Shown in pieces: positions 13,001-26,704 of a stretch of DNA of 64,000 bases. Within the stretch, counting starts at the first letter, position 1, and every line of letters starts with the position of its first letter. Under the pieces are notes generated by a model, which had not been told where the DNA came from, did no database searches, and saw only the letters and a list, made by a program, of their open reading frames with translations. Both the position numbers and the translations under genes were made by a program. Origin of the DNA: Platycnemis pennipes (lineage: Eukaryota; Arthropoda; Insecta; Odonata; Platycnemididae); assembly GCA_933228895.1 (NCBI GenBank), contig OW121856.1, positions 103,887,027 to 103,951,026 on the forward strand. Reading direction: 5' to 3'.

Positions 13001-16000
13001 CATTATTATGGTGTAATTGCAGTGATGAAGTGAATGGCAAACAAACCAATTATAGACACGCTATATTGACTACATATCGGCTCTATTAGAACGAAGATGA
13101 AACGAATTTTAACAATAATTATTGTCTTCACTATTGTCACCACTAAGGACAGCAATAAATGCTCGTTTAAGACGGTATCGGGTAGTAAAGTATCTGTTAA
13201 ACTCTTCACATATTTAATGCATCTACTGAAAATACCTGGAGCTCAATTCAATGAATTTTTAGAGTTTTTTGTAGGTCCTTGTGGTAGGTACTAATTCTTT
13301 ACTTTTATAATCTAGTACTATTCCTACTTACAATAAGTACCTATTATCGACACTATTTTTCCAGCAAAATCACTATATTGAAAGTAAATGACATAGGTAA
13401 TTAGTTACTTCAAGTTTCGAATAGTAAATTTTTTTGAAATATCTTATCCTTTTCTTAATGAGACTTTACTGCTCTTCCTATCATTGCAACTGCATAGTGT
13501 AATGCAATCCACTGCAATGGTGTGAGGTTAGTCTGACTCCACTATTGACGAACAAAAAATCATAATTCTAGTAAACAATCTAATTGGGTTTTCAATGTTC
13601 ATCTCATGTAAGTTCAACTAGGGAATGAGGCTGATTCACATAATTACAATACAGTCTCGTAACTCAAACTAACCTCTGGCAAGACTTCTCTATTAGAGCA
13701 ATACTCCCTTATAATTATTTCTGGTTAGAATTAAAACAAGACGCTGACTTAAACAATTGAACTGGATCGTATTGCATGTTGAGCCAAGTACCAGCAGGCA
13801 AGGCCCTCATTAATTATTTTCAAGCCTAATAAATTATTTTTATATTTTTCCTATTAAACTTTCTTAGGTTGTTTGCCATATTTAAACTGTTGTAAGTTAG
13901 CGATTTCAGATTCTAGTTTGGAAAGCAGGTGAATCCCATGATGATTAACTGTGAATTCTACGGGAAACATTTTTTCGTCGCTATGAAATCCCAAAATTGC
14001 AACCTAAACCCCTTGGGCGCCTATAGTCCTGAGTTCATGAGCGACAATTAGTGTTTACGTCAACCATTAGCCTCGAACGGCATGGAGGATGTAAATGAGC
14101 GATCGCTCTGCATAACCTCAGCAAAGTGGAGTCCTGAATTCGAGCCTTGGTCGGTGTTCCCAGCCGGGTCAACGCTCCATGATTCCCGGCCCGTCGTGTG
14201 TAGGGGAGAATGGGCCTTAGGAGCGCATAGGGCTGAGGGGGAGGAGCAGGAGGGGGTGGGGGTGGGAGGGAACACAGGGTTGGTGTGAGGTGGGTGACAT
14301 ACTTCCGCCACGGCCCGAACTGACGCACGCTAAATCTCAATAAGGGGGCAATCGGCAAATGGCAAACCACGGGGTGAGACGGAGGTTTCGGTAGGGCGAG
14401 GGACGTAATGACCAGGATAGATGGATTGGGACTAAGATGTGGACGAAGGAGAGGCTTGAGCAATTGGGGTGAGAAATCGCAACTTTATTCTATGAGACGG
14501 CTTGTGTCGCGATAAAGCCGATGACGAATCCCTATTCATTTTATTTTTCAAAAGAAGAATTACTACCAAGAAGGATGCAAGAATATTTTTGGCACGAATA
14601 TATATGCTGAAAAGATTTTTCATAGCACAAATTACTTCTAAAGTATTTGCTTTTCCCCTGAGGAAATTCAAGATTTTTTATCGTAATGGAACATAATTTC
14701 TCACCTAATATTTAAAGATTCACTAACTTTCTAACAATTTTTATTACGTATTAGTTCAAAAATTGAACGTATTGAACTTTTTGTATTGCGCGCCATCGGA
14801 TGCACCTATTGATATTTGTTTCACAGTGTTACATTTGCTTGAATATTCCAATTAACAATGGCTTTTTTGCTGTTGAAATTCCGTTTACTTTCCATTATGT
14901 CGCTTTTTGAGTGCAAGGTGTTTTAATTGTCACGTCAATTGTAGGTGTTTACGAATTTGAACGTCGTAATAGCATCGTCTGCTAATATTCTTATTCGATT
15001 ATTAATTCAATGTGGAAGACCTGACCGGTACATCTTGGCAAGGATACGGGCACTTTGCCAGTTTTGGAGACTTACCGAAAATTTTCAAACTCGGAAGATC
15101 AGCAGGATGGCGTTCCTTTCACGCCCTTGGAGCAAGGAGGGTATAAATGCACATCCACGCCTGGACCCGTTCCTTGCAGAAGATGCCGTGCGGAGAATAC
15201 GCGCTTCTGTGTATAGCGGGGGAAAAAAATGACCAGAATACGGAATCAACTGTTCCTGAGGCGACGAAGGAATGTGGTGTGGTAGAGGGAAGAGTATTCA
15301 GCGGGGTGGGAGAGAAGAAGGCTCAAGGATAGGGTTTTAAGGGGTTAAACGGCACGGAGGTAGGTGGGGCACGGGGTGAAAGGATCCTGAACCGAAAGAC
15401 AGGGTGGCTCGGAGAGGGTGTTATAAGGCCCGCGAGTTTAAGGAAAGTTTTAAAGGTGGGACAAGCCTTTGGTTTAGTGTGCGAGCGTATGAGAGAGAGA
15501 ATATTTCGTCCTTTTGAAGGAGCATCACTGCTCGGGTCGGGTGGTTGAGTGGGAGACGGCTGAGGTTTGGGAGGTAAACGATTTTAAGGAGGTTGATCCG
15601 AAAAGTGAAAGTCATGTCATATTTTTATATTTTCAGCACTTATAGAACTAATGTTCCTCCATCTAATAAACCAAATATAGTTATACCAACCCATACTCCT
15701 TTTTGCTCAAATTGCATTTGAAATTACATACGATTAACGGCAAGAATGGCCATCACATGGGAATATAACGTTTAAAAATACCATAGTGGCATGTCATTTC
15801 TGCAAAAAACTGATGTTTTATGCGTAATGTCACAAGAAATAAAATGACACGAAAAAAAGGCATCAGCCTACCGTATTTTTCGCTAAATCCACCAATTTCT
15901 GCGCTTATAGCAGAAGAAATGCGTTAGCTGACTTCAAGTGGCGCTTCGGTCGCTCTAGTCAAAATGTACGGCGGATGAATAAAATCAATACTAATGAGAT

Positions 16001-19000
16001 ATTAAAGAATATTTAAGAACAATATTATAACATAACGTTTGATAGTAATATTCTGGTGTTATACATTAGTAAATGCATTGAGTACATGAGTTTATTTCCG
16101 TAGAGTAAATGCTCAATTGACTCCATCGTCGAGCTGATTAAAATTATCATAAAAAATAAATCCTTCGACTTTTCATCGTTTTTCTTGTGATACTTATGAC
16201 TTTCAGTAGGTTAGGTAATTTTCTTTGTGAAGTAAGGATCACTTAGCAGGCATATACTCGCACTTAAATTGATAAGATTCCTTAGACAACTCGACTCAAG
16301 CAGTCGCGAGCCAACCTCCTTAACTCCAGGGAGATGAAAAGAGGGCAAGCGACTGCGAATGGAGGTATCGGGGAAATTGAGGAAGTTGAGCGGTCGTCAA
16401 GGTTATTGTAACGCCCGGGGCCATCTTGCGAGACGGACCCTTTTCCGAGGCAAAGGAATCGACCCATTTTTCACGTCGGTTTGAAAATCAAAATTTATTG
16501 GCCATCCCGAAACTTGAGAAAAGAGCACGGGAGGAAACTTTTATAATATATCTTCCTGCCGCTCCCTTTTCAACGATTTTTTTCACATGATTAAAGCTCT
16601 AAAACGCTATTAAAGTACTACAGGAGATGGGTAGGCAAGCGTAATATGATACTCACAAAGGGCTAATATTTTTTAACAAATAATGAGGAGATATTTTACT
16701 CATTAGGGAACTTCATAAGAGCATACTAGGGGTTGACTAAAGGACGCAAAGTTATGACTTAAACGCTTGATACTTTCAACTTTTAATATCACTATAGATA
16801 CTCTTGAGTCTAATAAAATAGAATTATTATTAGTAGCAGTACACACCTATGATACATAGGACATAATGATTAAAAATAAAATTATTTTGATGAATATTAG
16901 TTAGTATCTTTTGTTATAGTTTCAGAAGTTAAATAAAAGAATTTCTGGTTTTTCTTCACTATTTCGTAATACCCCCCAGTTAAATTTGAATGGAATGTTC
17001 TACCCGCAATGTTTATTTATAGCCGTTCATAAAAGCGTCATGCTGTAGAAATAATCCATTCTTGTGGTGAATTTAAACCGTTCATTGGTGTCATACATAC
17101 AACATATGGCTAAATGCATAGTGGTAAGTTCATATTTAACGCAATTCTAAAATACCTAGCAAAATATGGCATGCATAATGATGCTGGTAATTATGAAATA
17201 TATTTATTTCTTCATTTAGCACCTATGCCAAATATTTGATAATAAAATTAAATATTATTTCGTTGCCACCTGCCACCAGGTGTGGCTGTTGTGAATTTTT
17301 AATTTAAAACTCCGCATTTATGAAAGTATTTCAATATAAAAATATCACAATGTATGGTAAACATTATATTATTCGGCTATAATCAATTAATAATGACACA
17401 TATTCGCGCAAGATGTGCAATTTTATTTTATTTATCCGCAAATTCAAGGGTAATTAGGCCATTAGTACGGTCATTTTCTTATACCTACCCTGAAAAATAT
17501 CACCCCCAATATGAATAACATGAAATAATTGCTCAGCAGTGCGTACTTCTGGGATGAAACCACAAATGTATTTGGTATATTTTGGTCATAAATAATGAAA
17601 CTTTGTCAAGAATATCGTTTAAGGAGAGCACAGATAATGTCTTAGGTTTTGTTTTGTGTATGTGACAAATGAACGGACTGGCCACATTGATTAGAACTAA
17701 ATATACTTTATAAAAACTTAAAAAAGCAGCATAAAAACTTTACTGTATTTTTGCGGGAGCATTCATTTCTATGCCGAGGGAGGCAGTCTGTTTTACCCTT
17801 GGTTTCCTAAAATTTTGTGCCTAAAAATTCTTCACTGAAAACAGTGTAGCCTGTATAAAAACTGCATTAAAATCTAATTAATTCACATTACATAACACAT
17901 ACCTCCTTCTAATTAAAATATTAATGAAGTCCGTTATAAATGTTAACAATGCGTTATCTCTTTATCTCACATTTAGCATTAAACAAGCATAAAGAATTAG
18001 AAAACATTTATTTGTAAAATGCGAAAAACTATAAAATTCCGGTAACATTTACTTCTTTTTGCTGGAGTTCTAGTAATTATGTTGTTTCTTATTCATACCT
18101 ACGTGTACTGCGCACTATGTAAATATTCACATACCCTTGTCTAGCATGCTGCTTTAGAACTTGAACTCCAAAATTAGTCACGGATAAACAACTCTGCTCT
18201 CTCAATTGGTAGGAATAAAATATTTAATAAATGAAACAAAATATGCAAAGGTAAATACGGTACGCACCCAAATTCTGGGAAATATTTTCATCTTAATTCA
18301 GAGTTAATGCTTCCATCACTCATATAATTACAAGAAGGTTTGCTTTCACAACGCCTCCCATAAAAATACAAGTAAGGATTTTTGTATTATATCCCTTTGA
18401 TAACCTTTCCTTTTTGATATTGGATTAAAATTTCAGCGAGTCGGTCATCTTCATTTAATTATACGCAAAAAGCTTAAATATGAATGCGCAGGAGATCCTC
18501 AAACATCTAAAATCCTTTGAGGTCGCAAAAATACTGGAACAAAATCACAGGGGCGATGACATCTGCTGTATGAGGGGAAGCTGTGGCTTCCTTGAAGTCT
18601 AAGGCACTCCATAAAGCTTCGGGGAGCGAGGCTGATGAGTATTTGGGTTAATTATGTTGATTATCCGACGCGGAAACTTGATTTCGTCAAGACAATAAAG
18701 GCAAGTGAATTTACGTTCACAGCAAAGCGAGTCTATTGGCACTTCCTTAACATTTATGCCCAAATAAGAGCTATGGAACCGAAGCGCTGGCCACGAGAAA
18801 AAATATATTTGTTCCATATCATTTTCCTGTAAATATCTCACATCGCGCGTCCGAGAACGAAGTCACGAGCTGAAATATCCTTGCAGCGTGAATGCTAAAA
18901 ACTTGCTGTGATAAGAAAGCAATTAGCATGTGTCAATTTTTAATTCGTCTGTCTCTAATATATTTCATGCTGCAGGTATGATATCGCCTATGGATATTTG

Positions 19001-19900
19001 ATTCAAACTTACCTTTCTTTTTTTTACAAAATGTATATTCGAGTTTGATGCCCATACCATTCTATTCATTAGTCTCTTTGGATTTTACTGTTGCACCTGT
19101 CTGATTTCGCAATGTATTCATAGATTTTTATTATTAGTTTATCCTTTGCATTGTGGCGTATTTGGTGGAAGTGGAAACACTTCGTAATTTATTCAAGGGT
19201 AAAGAGGTTTTTATTTTTCTAAAAACTCGATATATATGAAGTGGAATCTAAATACCAACAATAATGACGAGGTTTGCGATAGTGCTACAAATTTATGCTT
19301 CAATATCACTGCTAGAATAGAATATATGCTATATTATATTCTGGAAAGTGAGGCACAATTTTGTAATACACAGGGTCATGTACCTAACTATCAGGAAGAA
19401 ATTTTCCAGAACCTAACTAAATGTGATTGATTCGGCGGGATGAATTGAGTACACTCTTCTCATAATGAGGACCTGGGAACAAGCAGTAGAAAAAGCAGAG
19501 ATATATCCAATAATATGATTTTCATAGAGAAAATATTATTCAACTCAACCCAGACACATTCTCCCTTGTTGTTAAGGGGATGCCGGATTTGTGCCCCAGT
19601 CAAGGTGAATGATTTTCTCCCCTTGAACATTCTGCTATTGAGACAATATCAACGTATAACTCCCTCAAAGTTTTCGCGGCTAAGTCGTAATCCTTGGAAC
19701 AGAGGCATATCAATGGAGCAACGGTTCTTCCAGAATATGAAGTGTAGATATCTTCTATTGCAGCGCTTAGTCCACCGGATGAGATAGGAAACAGTGAACC
19801 GGTTGGCACACTTTGTAACGGACAAGATGAATCCGAAGCCGAGTTTCTCTCCTTCCTTCCTTGTTATTAGTTTGAGCTGCGACAAATGAGGTTATTTTCA
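10020..19900. other. Anonymous AT-rich DNA with scattered GC-rich patches
   Basis: No gene, RNA or full repeat was recognised over this 10 kb. A 14-G run lies at 10419-10432. GC-richer patches at 10.15-10.5, 14.1-14.5 and 15.1-15.6 kb give open frames on both strands, with proline- and serine-rich translations typical of non-coding sequence. Diverged repeats without surviving motifs may have been missed. Confidence 0.4.
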
Positions 19901-20018
19901 TTGTTAAGAATAGATTTTTTTTCCATCCGGACTCTTCTGTTGGTCCATATGCCCAATGCCTGTCATCAGATTTCCCAGGGGCTGAACCAACAGAGCCAGC
20001 CGCCTGCGTGGAGAAAAT
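19900..20018 (-). mobile_element. Probable SINE body downstream of a tRNA-like head
   Basis: This sequence follows the tRNA-like segment at 20019-20093 when read on the minus strand. No second copy was found in the window, so the SINE interpretation rests on the head alone. Confidence 0.35.
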
Positions 20019-20093
20019 CCGACCCAGGGGGGATTCGAACCGCGACCCTAGGATTAGAAGGGGATAACTTTACCTGGCCTCCACCTGGGTCGG
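20019..20093 (-). pseudogene. tRNA-like sequence (SINE head or tRNA pseudogene)
   Basis: The minus strand gives 75 bases bounded by CCGACCC and GGGTCGG, a perfect 7-bp acceptor stem. GGTTCGAATCC sits at the B-box/T-arm position. The T stem has two mismatches, and the anticodon arm closes only with an oversized loop, so a working tRNA is unlikely. A SINE head is the simplest reading. A recently decayed tRNA gene is the alternative. Confidence 0.5.
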
Positions 20094-20548
20094 CTTGATG
20101 GGTGGTTGAATTGTGGTATGAATACCTCAGATATTGATGTGGTGCCTAGGGTAGGCCAGCGATACGGTTAATTTAATTATTTAATGATATTATTGAGCAA
20201 TAGATGATTGCTGAATCAGAAATAAAAATCTAATATCTCAATATTACAATATTGAATGATTGGATTCGATATTCAGCATTGAATATTGGCACTAAATATA
20301 TATTTACCCTCAATGTTCAGAATCATATATTAATTTTGCCATCACCGAAAATTCGGATATTGGTTATTTAATATTGGCTTAAAACTTCGCCTCTCTCCAC
20401 CCTCTATCCTACATCCAAATAAGGACAGGTGTTGCGAGGAAAAATCATTACCACTGCCGAGATACAAACTCCGGCTCTCATGTTGAGTGATAAGATCTCT
20501 AGCTACCCATTTACCCTTTTTCCACTCCCTATGAATCCAAACGTATAT

Positions 20549-20880
20549 CTGGAGCATGTTTCTTTACGGCAGTGAGGCATGGACGATGACAGCAGCGGAG
20601 AAGAAAAGGGTAGAAGCATTCCAAATATGGTGCTACCGAAGAATCATGAAGATAAAATGGATCGACCGAGTGACAAATGAAGAAGTCCTAAGAAGAGTGG
20701 GAGAAAATAGGAGTCTGCTGAAAACTATAAAAAGAAGACGGGACAACCTAATAGCCATATCTTAAGACACGATGGCCTGATGAAGGCAATCGTCGAAGGA
20801 TAAGTGAACGGGAAAAATCGAATAGGCAGGCCACATATACAGGAAGTACAAGATTAGAAGTAAGGAAACAGTTTAACAGA
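20549..20880 (+). pseudogene. Non-LTR retrotransposon C-terminal tail, copy 1
   Basis: The open frame reads MFLYGSEAWTM, then AFQIWCYRRIMKIKW, then NEEVLRRVGENRSLLKTI. This is the conserved region downstream of the RT domain in arthropod LINE-type polyproteins. The frame breaks near 20765 (normally followed by [11 protein letters not shown], still visible in another frame). RT catalytic motifs are absent, so only the 3' part is present. It is followed directly by a second copy of the same segment. Confidence 0.75.
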
Positions 20881-21290
20881 ACATACACGTGGAGTATGTT
20901 TCTTTACGGCAGTGAGGCATGGACGATGGCAGCAGTGGAGAAGAAAAGGGTGGAAGCATTCGAAATGTGGTGCTACAGAAGAATGCTGAAGAATAAATGG
21001 ACCGACCGAGTAAGTAACGAGGAAGTGCTAAGATGAGTAGAAGATAAGAGAAGTCTGCTGGCAACTCTAAAAAGACGGGACAACTTAATCGGCCACATCT
21101 TAAGACACGATGGCCTGATGAAGACAATCGTCGATGGAAAAGTGAACGGGAAGAATGAAAAAGACAGGCCTCGTATGAGTTACATAGAACAGGTCGTACA
21201 GGATGTGAAAGAGAGAAACTACGTTAATATGAAGACTCTCCGCGCTTACCTTGATAATGACTGTTATACAATCGAAAGCTAGGTCGGTGG
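20881..21290 (+). pseudogene. Non-LTR retrotransposon C-terminal tail, copy 2
   Basis: Repeats the preceding segment with an offset of about 341 bases. It starts a little further upstream (RKQFNRTYTWSMFLYGSEAW) and runs further downstream through [20 protein letters not shown] and a final RAYLDND-type end. In-frame stops and a frameshift interrupt it. The two copies are close in sequence, which suggests a local tandem duplication or two insertions of the same truncated element. Confidence 0.75.
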
Positions 21291-21299
21291 TAAAATAAA

Positions 21300-24200
21300 T
21301 TTGTGGAATCTTACCAAGTGATCATTTTATTTACTATTATGCGGTTCCACCAAGTGAAGCCTGAGGATTTCCTTTTTATTAATATGAAGAGGTTGGCCGA
21401 TAGAAGAATCGAGCGGAGGGCTGTGTCAAACCAATCCTAGGATTCTTGACCCTTGATGGTGATGAATCCAACTCACCTCGGTAGCGAAATTGACCTCAGC
21501 TGACATTCTCTACTCCCAAATAACTGCCACTACACTCTGATGAGGGAGGATTTTGAACATTTTTCCCCTCTACAGAGAGTCGATAAAAAAAGATCTCCCA
21601 TCGGTCTACAATATCTGCCGGGGCATTAACGAGGGGAATCTGAGGAGTCCTTATCTGGACGGGGCACGGTGTAAATCTCCGGAAGGACACGTGCATGCAT
21701 CACCCTACATCCATCCTTTCGCAGCCCCTGGGGTCGTCGAGGCGTAGATGCACAGGAACCCAGTGACGAGCGAAAAGCATTGCCTTTGCTTCCGCGATAT
21801 TTTCCCCACGCTCTCGGGAAGCGATCGGCCTTCGGAACGATTCCTGGAGCATCGGACGACCCTCCCAGGGAAGTGAGAAGCATGCCCCCTTGTGGATCCT
21901 CCCCGCCCCCTTAGCCCGTGTTTGGTACCCGTCCAAAAAGGCAAAGCGGCTGTTAATAACGCCGCTCTAGTCCAGAATAGCAAGTGATTTATCGTCCTGA
22001 TATGTCTTTTCAGCATTCCCCACTCCATCTCTCCGAGTTCCGACGGTGACGCCGTTCAGCAATCTCCTTCCGGATTTCTCGCTCCCAATAATTACGCGCG
22101 CCGGCCATGTTTTCGATGGCTCCGAGCCAGGCACTTCCGTCCCCCCCCCCAAACCTCCTCCTCACATCCAGTTCCTGCCTTCATATCTCTCTCACACTCG
22201 CTCTCAGGGGGAGCATAAACACGGAAGCATTCCATCTCCCGGGAGCGTGGAAAGTGGTGTGATGTGTGGGAGTTGATCGGACTAGAGAGGTTGGGAAGGG
22301 GTTCCCATTTCCCCTCTTTCACCCCCATCGGGTGGGGGGGATGAATATGTAGGAGAGTAGTGGGGAAAAAGTGTGTTAGTTCCTATCGAGTGATAGGCGT
22401 TTATGTTCACGGTGACGCCTGCACAGCCCCCCTGTCTATTTCCGTAGTTCTCCACACGGTCTTTCCACCCTTTGAGCCCTCCCTCACATCCCATAAACTC
22501 TACCTTCTCTCCCCCCTCTGGTATTTCGACCTCTTCTCCACCCTCCCTACTCCTGTGTCCCAGGAGCATTAATTACGGAAGCGCTCGTGCTTTTTTCCCT
22601 CGATTTTTTTAACCCAGGGATCCTCTGGGGTTGGGGATGTTTGGGTAGTCATGGGAACGTTTCGATGTCTTCTCTTTCTCTCGCTTGATTTGTCGTCGTC
22701 GGTTGAGTGCCCCCACTACGGTTCGGCCGCCGGTTTTGAAGTTTACTTTTACGAGGGACGCGAAGGGGGGGGGGGGGGGGGGGGGACGTCGGAAATGGGG
22801 CGAATTAATCTTGCCAGCTCGCGAAAAATTTTCGACTCTGATGTTTCCCGTGATATCGGCGATGACAACCAGATGGATTCAAATTGTAACGGAAGAATAT
22901 TTTCAGCGGTGAGTCGAGTGTTCTCTCATGAATCTAGGCTAGGGGAATGTCGCGTGTATCTTTTGTGTTATCAGCTGGCATTATTTCATTCTCCACATAT
23001 TCGGAAGCCGCTTGGGTCTCTAAAAGTCGTTACACCTCGCTGCGCAAATATGTGATTACGTTTGCGATGGCGTATAAAATTATTCATTTAGGCCAGTGAT
23101 TTATTTCATTCAAACTGGTGTTATTAATATTCTGGAATGCACATTAATATGTAATGGCATTCTAAATAAATAATTTTAAATAGATTTTTGAGCACCCTGC
23201 TTATTACGAAGCGAAGTTTTGTCATACTTTTTCCTCCGGACGTTTTCGCATTAAAGAAAAACATACAATTTTATCACGTCCAGCAGATCAATGTCTGAAA
23301 GGAATGACTTAATCCTTGTATGATAGCACTATTGTATGAATATTTTAGCGAAAAGGGTTCGCTTTTTTTCGTGTTTGCTGGAAATCTGGGAAAGGATTTT
23401 TAGAAATACTCTGCCCGGAATCGGAAAATTGAACGCTTGAACTCTTGCGAAAAAGGAGGAAAAACTTTGTAATAAATTTTATTCTTTAAGATTACGTAAG
23501 TCCAATGAATCAACAAGGAAATAATCAGACTAAACGGTAAAAGCATGCATTGCGGAAAAGGAGGAAAAACTTTGTGCACTCCTCTTTGAACATATATGTA
23601 AAATACCCAGGTATCGGCACTTCTCGCCTTCGAGTGACTATGGCACAAAATATATTCGCTATTTCCCAATTTTTAATGACGTAATCTCTTAACAACTACC
23701 CGCTTGGAAAATAATAATGCATATCATATGAGGAATAATATCAAACATACCTAGATGGGGATGGGTACTGTCGTAGCTATCCGAAATTGCCATTTTTAGC
23801 GTATAAATGTCATACTATCATCGTCATCACCATTAATCAGCAATCGTGAGATTGGTTTGACGCAGTTCTCCACTGAATTCTTCAAAGAGAAAATTTCTTC
23901 ATATTTACGTGTGTCTTCCCCTTCTTATCCTTCACACTATAATTTTATTTAAATTTTAAACTGCAACTTTCGGTTCATTTTAACCTTCAAGATACTAAAA
24001 TATTCAATATCTACGGATTGTTTGCGCTTTGCACGCTCTAAGAATGCATCAAATAGCAATACAAGCTAGCATATCAAGATATTATATCTATGAATGCTCC
24101 TCTGTTTTCGAATTCCATCAGAATCTTGTGTTCTGGTAACATTAAAGTTACGAGTTAATTTTATTATGGAATTGATATGCAAGAACTGGTTTTGAGTACA

Positions 24201-26430
24201 CGATTGGTACTTACTAGGGGAGAAAAATTTACCGATATTTGATCCACATGGTGTGTCTTAATTATCTATGGTCAAACATTAGAATCGAACCCATTACGAA
24301 ATAAATCAAGATGAATAAGTCAGCTTGAACGTGTGATCTTACAACCATGGACTTAATGAAAACATAACTTTCATCTCTAAGGAAAAAATGCATACTCTGG
24401 AATATTATCCGTATGAAGGCCTTTGCAGCACTTGCAGCTTAAATATGCTTATTTTATGTGTTCTGATAGTCCATCCATTTTGTTAGGCAATAACTTCCCC
24501 TGCATTTCAGCTGGTATCTCCATGCCAGTGACTATTTTACTGACCTGAAAATCTCTGATGCAATACAGGTGAAACGCTATGTAGCAAAATGTAAAAACGC
24601 GACAGAAAATCCGAATAACAAGTACTTTATGATGTACTATGTTAGCTCAGATAGGTCTGGGCCTTGATCATGGATCTTCATAAGGCGTGCGCTAACGTTA
24701 TTTTTTGATTTAACTTATGTCCGAGAGAACGTGATCTCCATTCTTCCTTTTTCGCACGGCACTTCAAATGGATTATCACAATCAGTGGAGCGAATTTTAT
24801 AGACAGTTATTGTTAACCCTGCGCTACTCTAGGGGTAAGCGTTAACGATAAATATTGCGATAACGCGAAAGATAGATCCGTGATTCCACACCTTCACCTA
24901 TAAAATTAAATTTTTACCGGAGACATCATAATCTAAATAAGATACCGCTTGGAAAATTTGCAAAAAATATATTTTAAGCGCATTGATATATTGTCTTCCC
25001 ACCATTTTCACGAACGTTTAATATTTTTTAAAATCTAATGGGAATTAAAAAGGACTATTGCTATAAATAGAGAAAAAAATTTTTTTTGTCCATAATTGAT
25101 GTCGAAAGGGAAAACACAATTTCAGTACTATCGTGCACCCTAAAATTTTTCCATCTCCTTCGTTCACAGTTAAGCCGTTCATGGTTTTCTAGGTAGTCTG
25201 CATGACAAAGCTCTTAACTCCCCGATGGACGTCATAAAGTCTTTTATCTAAAGTGTGCCAACCTTAATGTGGTGAAAATAAAACCCGTCTGCGAAACATT
25301 TGGGGGGGTGTTTATTTGAGGCAGCTTTAACAGCTCGCCGTTGGTTCGAAAATCCTTTCCCTTATCCTAGTTCACGGTACACTGCCCCCATAACCAAGGA
25401 ACGATGCAAAACAGTGAGTCGCTCTTATTAATACTTACGAGGGGAATTAAACTTTACATTTCAGCACACTGATTTTATTTGATCGTTTTCAAATAGCTGT
25501 TATTGTTTGAATGAACCTTCGGATGTTCAAGGTGGTTAAGGATTTTCATTCCTTGCGACCGTGACAGTGTATGTGATTGGGTACTTTTGTACTTAGCCCC
25601 CAAGTGTTTTTCATTTGTTTTCAAACGTATGCACCATGGCAGCGAAAATACTTTTGATAAAAAAACTGTCAGCTATTGTTTATTTTTTTACAAATAAATA
25701 TTGCTGTCAAATGAATATTGGGTCTCAAATGTGTGAGCGTGCATTTTTCAATAGCGTGAAATCATAGGTGAGCATACAGCCAGCATGGGGAGGAGGAAGT
25801 ATAAAAGGCATATTTTCCATTTTTCCTCTGACCTCAATCTTATAGAGGCCCATCAAAGATTGACTTCTTTTCGCGGCATGAAAAGCTCCCTCCCTAAAAG
25901 GATCTTTGAATTTTATGGCTGCTTGTCAACAACCGTATCCCATGACGCCGTAAAATGATACAGTTGCCGTCCCCAAACATCCCCGTCCCATCCCTCTCAT
26001 CCTCCTTTCGCGTCGTCACACCGGGCTGTGAAATCGTATACAAGGTATTTAATGCCCTTGTTGGAATCCTCATCTCTGCTCATAACTGTTTATGCCAGCT
26101 GAATATGTAAACGCTCTCGAATTGCTGTCATGCCGTTAACCAGCCGTACTTTTCCCCAAGGAATATTTCGTGAACCGACCTAGATTTGATAATGGTCGTA
26201 GAATTAAGAGAAAGGAGGTGTCATGCGCTTGATTATGATGCGGGGGCTAGATTATAATCGTTTTTCATCAAATTAATGACACTTTAGGGGAAATCGTCGT
26301 TAAAAGAATCTAATGTGCTTTTGAGATGAGGGAGTGGAGAAGGATATAGAGCTGGCTCGTAGGAGAGAAACACGGTTGAGCAAATATTGTCTATGGTAAA
26401 GGTGTAAATTAAGTTGGAAGATGATATAAG
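21300..26430. other. Non-genic; GC-rich 21.6-22.6 kb, AT-rich beyond
   Basis: The 21.6-22.6 kb part is clearly GC-richer, and frames are open on both strands, but none has a family motif or convincing exon boundaries. A 21-G run occupies 22765-22785. At 23447-23470 and 23552-23575 the same roughly 23-base word (GGAGGAAAAACTTTGT core) occurs twice. The rest is anonymous AT-rich DNA. Confidence 0.4.
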
Positions 26431-26447
26431 GTAAAAAAGTATTAATT

Positions 26448-26700
26448 GAATCGTTGTTGTAGTGATTAAATTACTGGCCTCTCACCGGAAGGGTCCAGGT
26501 TCGAATCCCGGCAGTGGAAGATATATTTTTATTGGAGAACTTGCCCATACCTGAGTGTTTTGTGGGGAACATTCAAGTACAGTACTCCGTCCGTCGCATG
26601 GGACGTTAATGCGTGGTCCCCTTGGTGCCTTTTCGAAAAAACGCCGGGTTTCTCTCCACCTTTCCTCCTTTCCCTTCCATTCTCATCCTTGTAACTTTCC
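26448..26700 (+). mobile_element. tRNA-derived SINE (family A), best-preserved copy
   Basis: A-box-like TTGTAGTGATTAAATTACTGG region, then a perfect B box GGTTCGAATCCC at 26498-26509. The body follows with GTACTCCGTCCGTCGCATGG and GACGTTAA, then CGCCGGGTTTCTCTCCACC. The same order of blocks appears in the copies at 27.2 and 27.5 kb (plus strand) and at 4.8, 9.5, 53.1 and 59.2 kb (minus strand). It abuts the PLE 3' end that follows. Confidence 0.75.
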
Positions 26701-26704
26701 TAGG

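Noticed and set aside
14035..14463. 142-codon proline-rich frame
   Set aside because: Low-complexity translation of a G-rich opposite strand, with a competing open frame on the other strand.
21620..22570. Overlapping open frames in GC-rich DNA
   Set aside because: Frames are open on both strands because of composition. No family motif or splice pattern.
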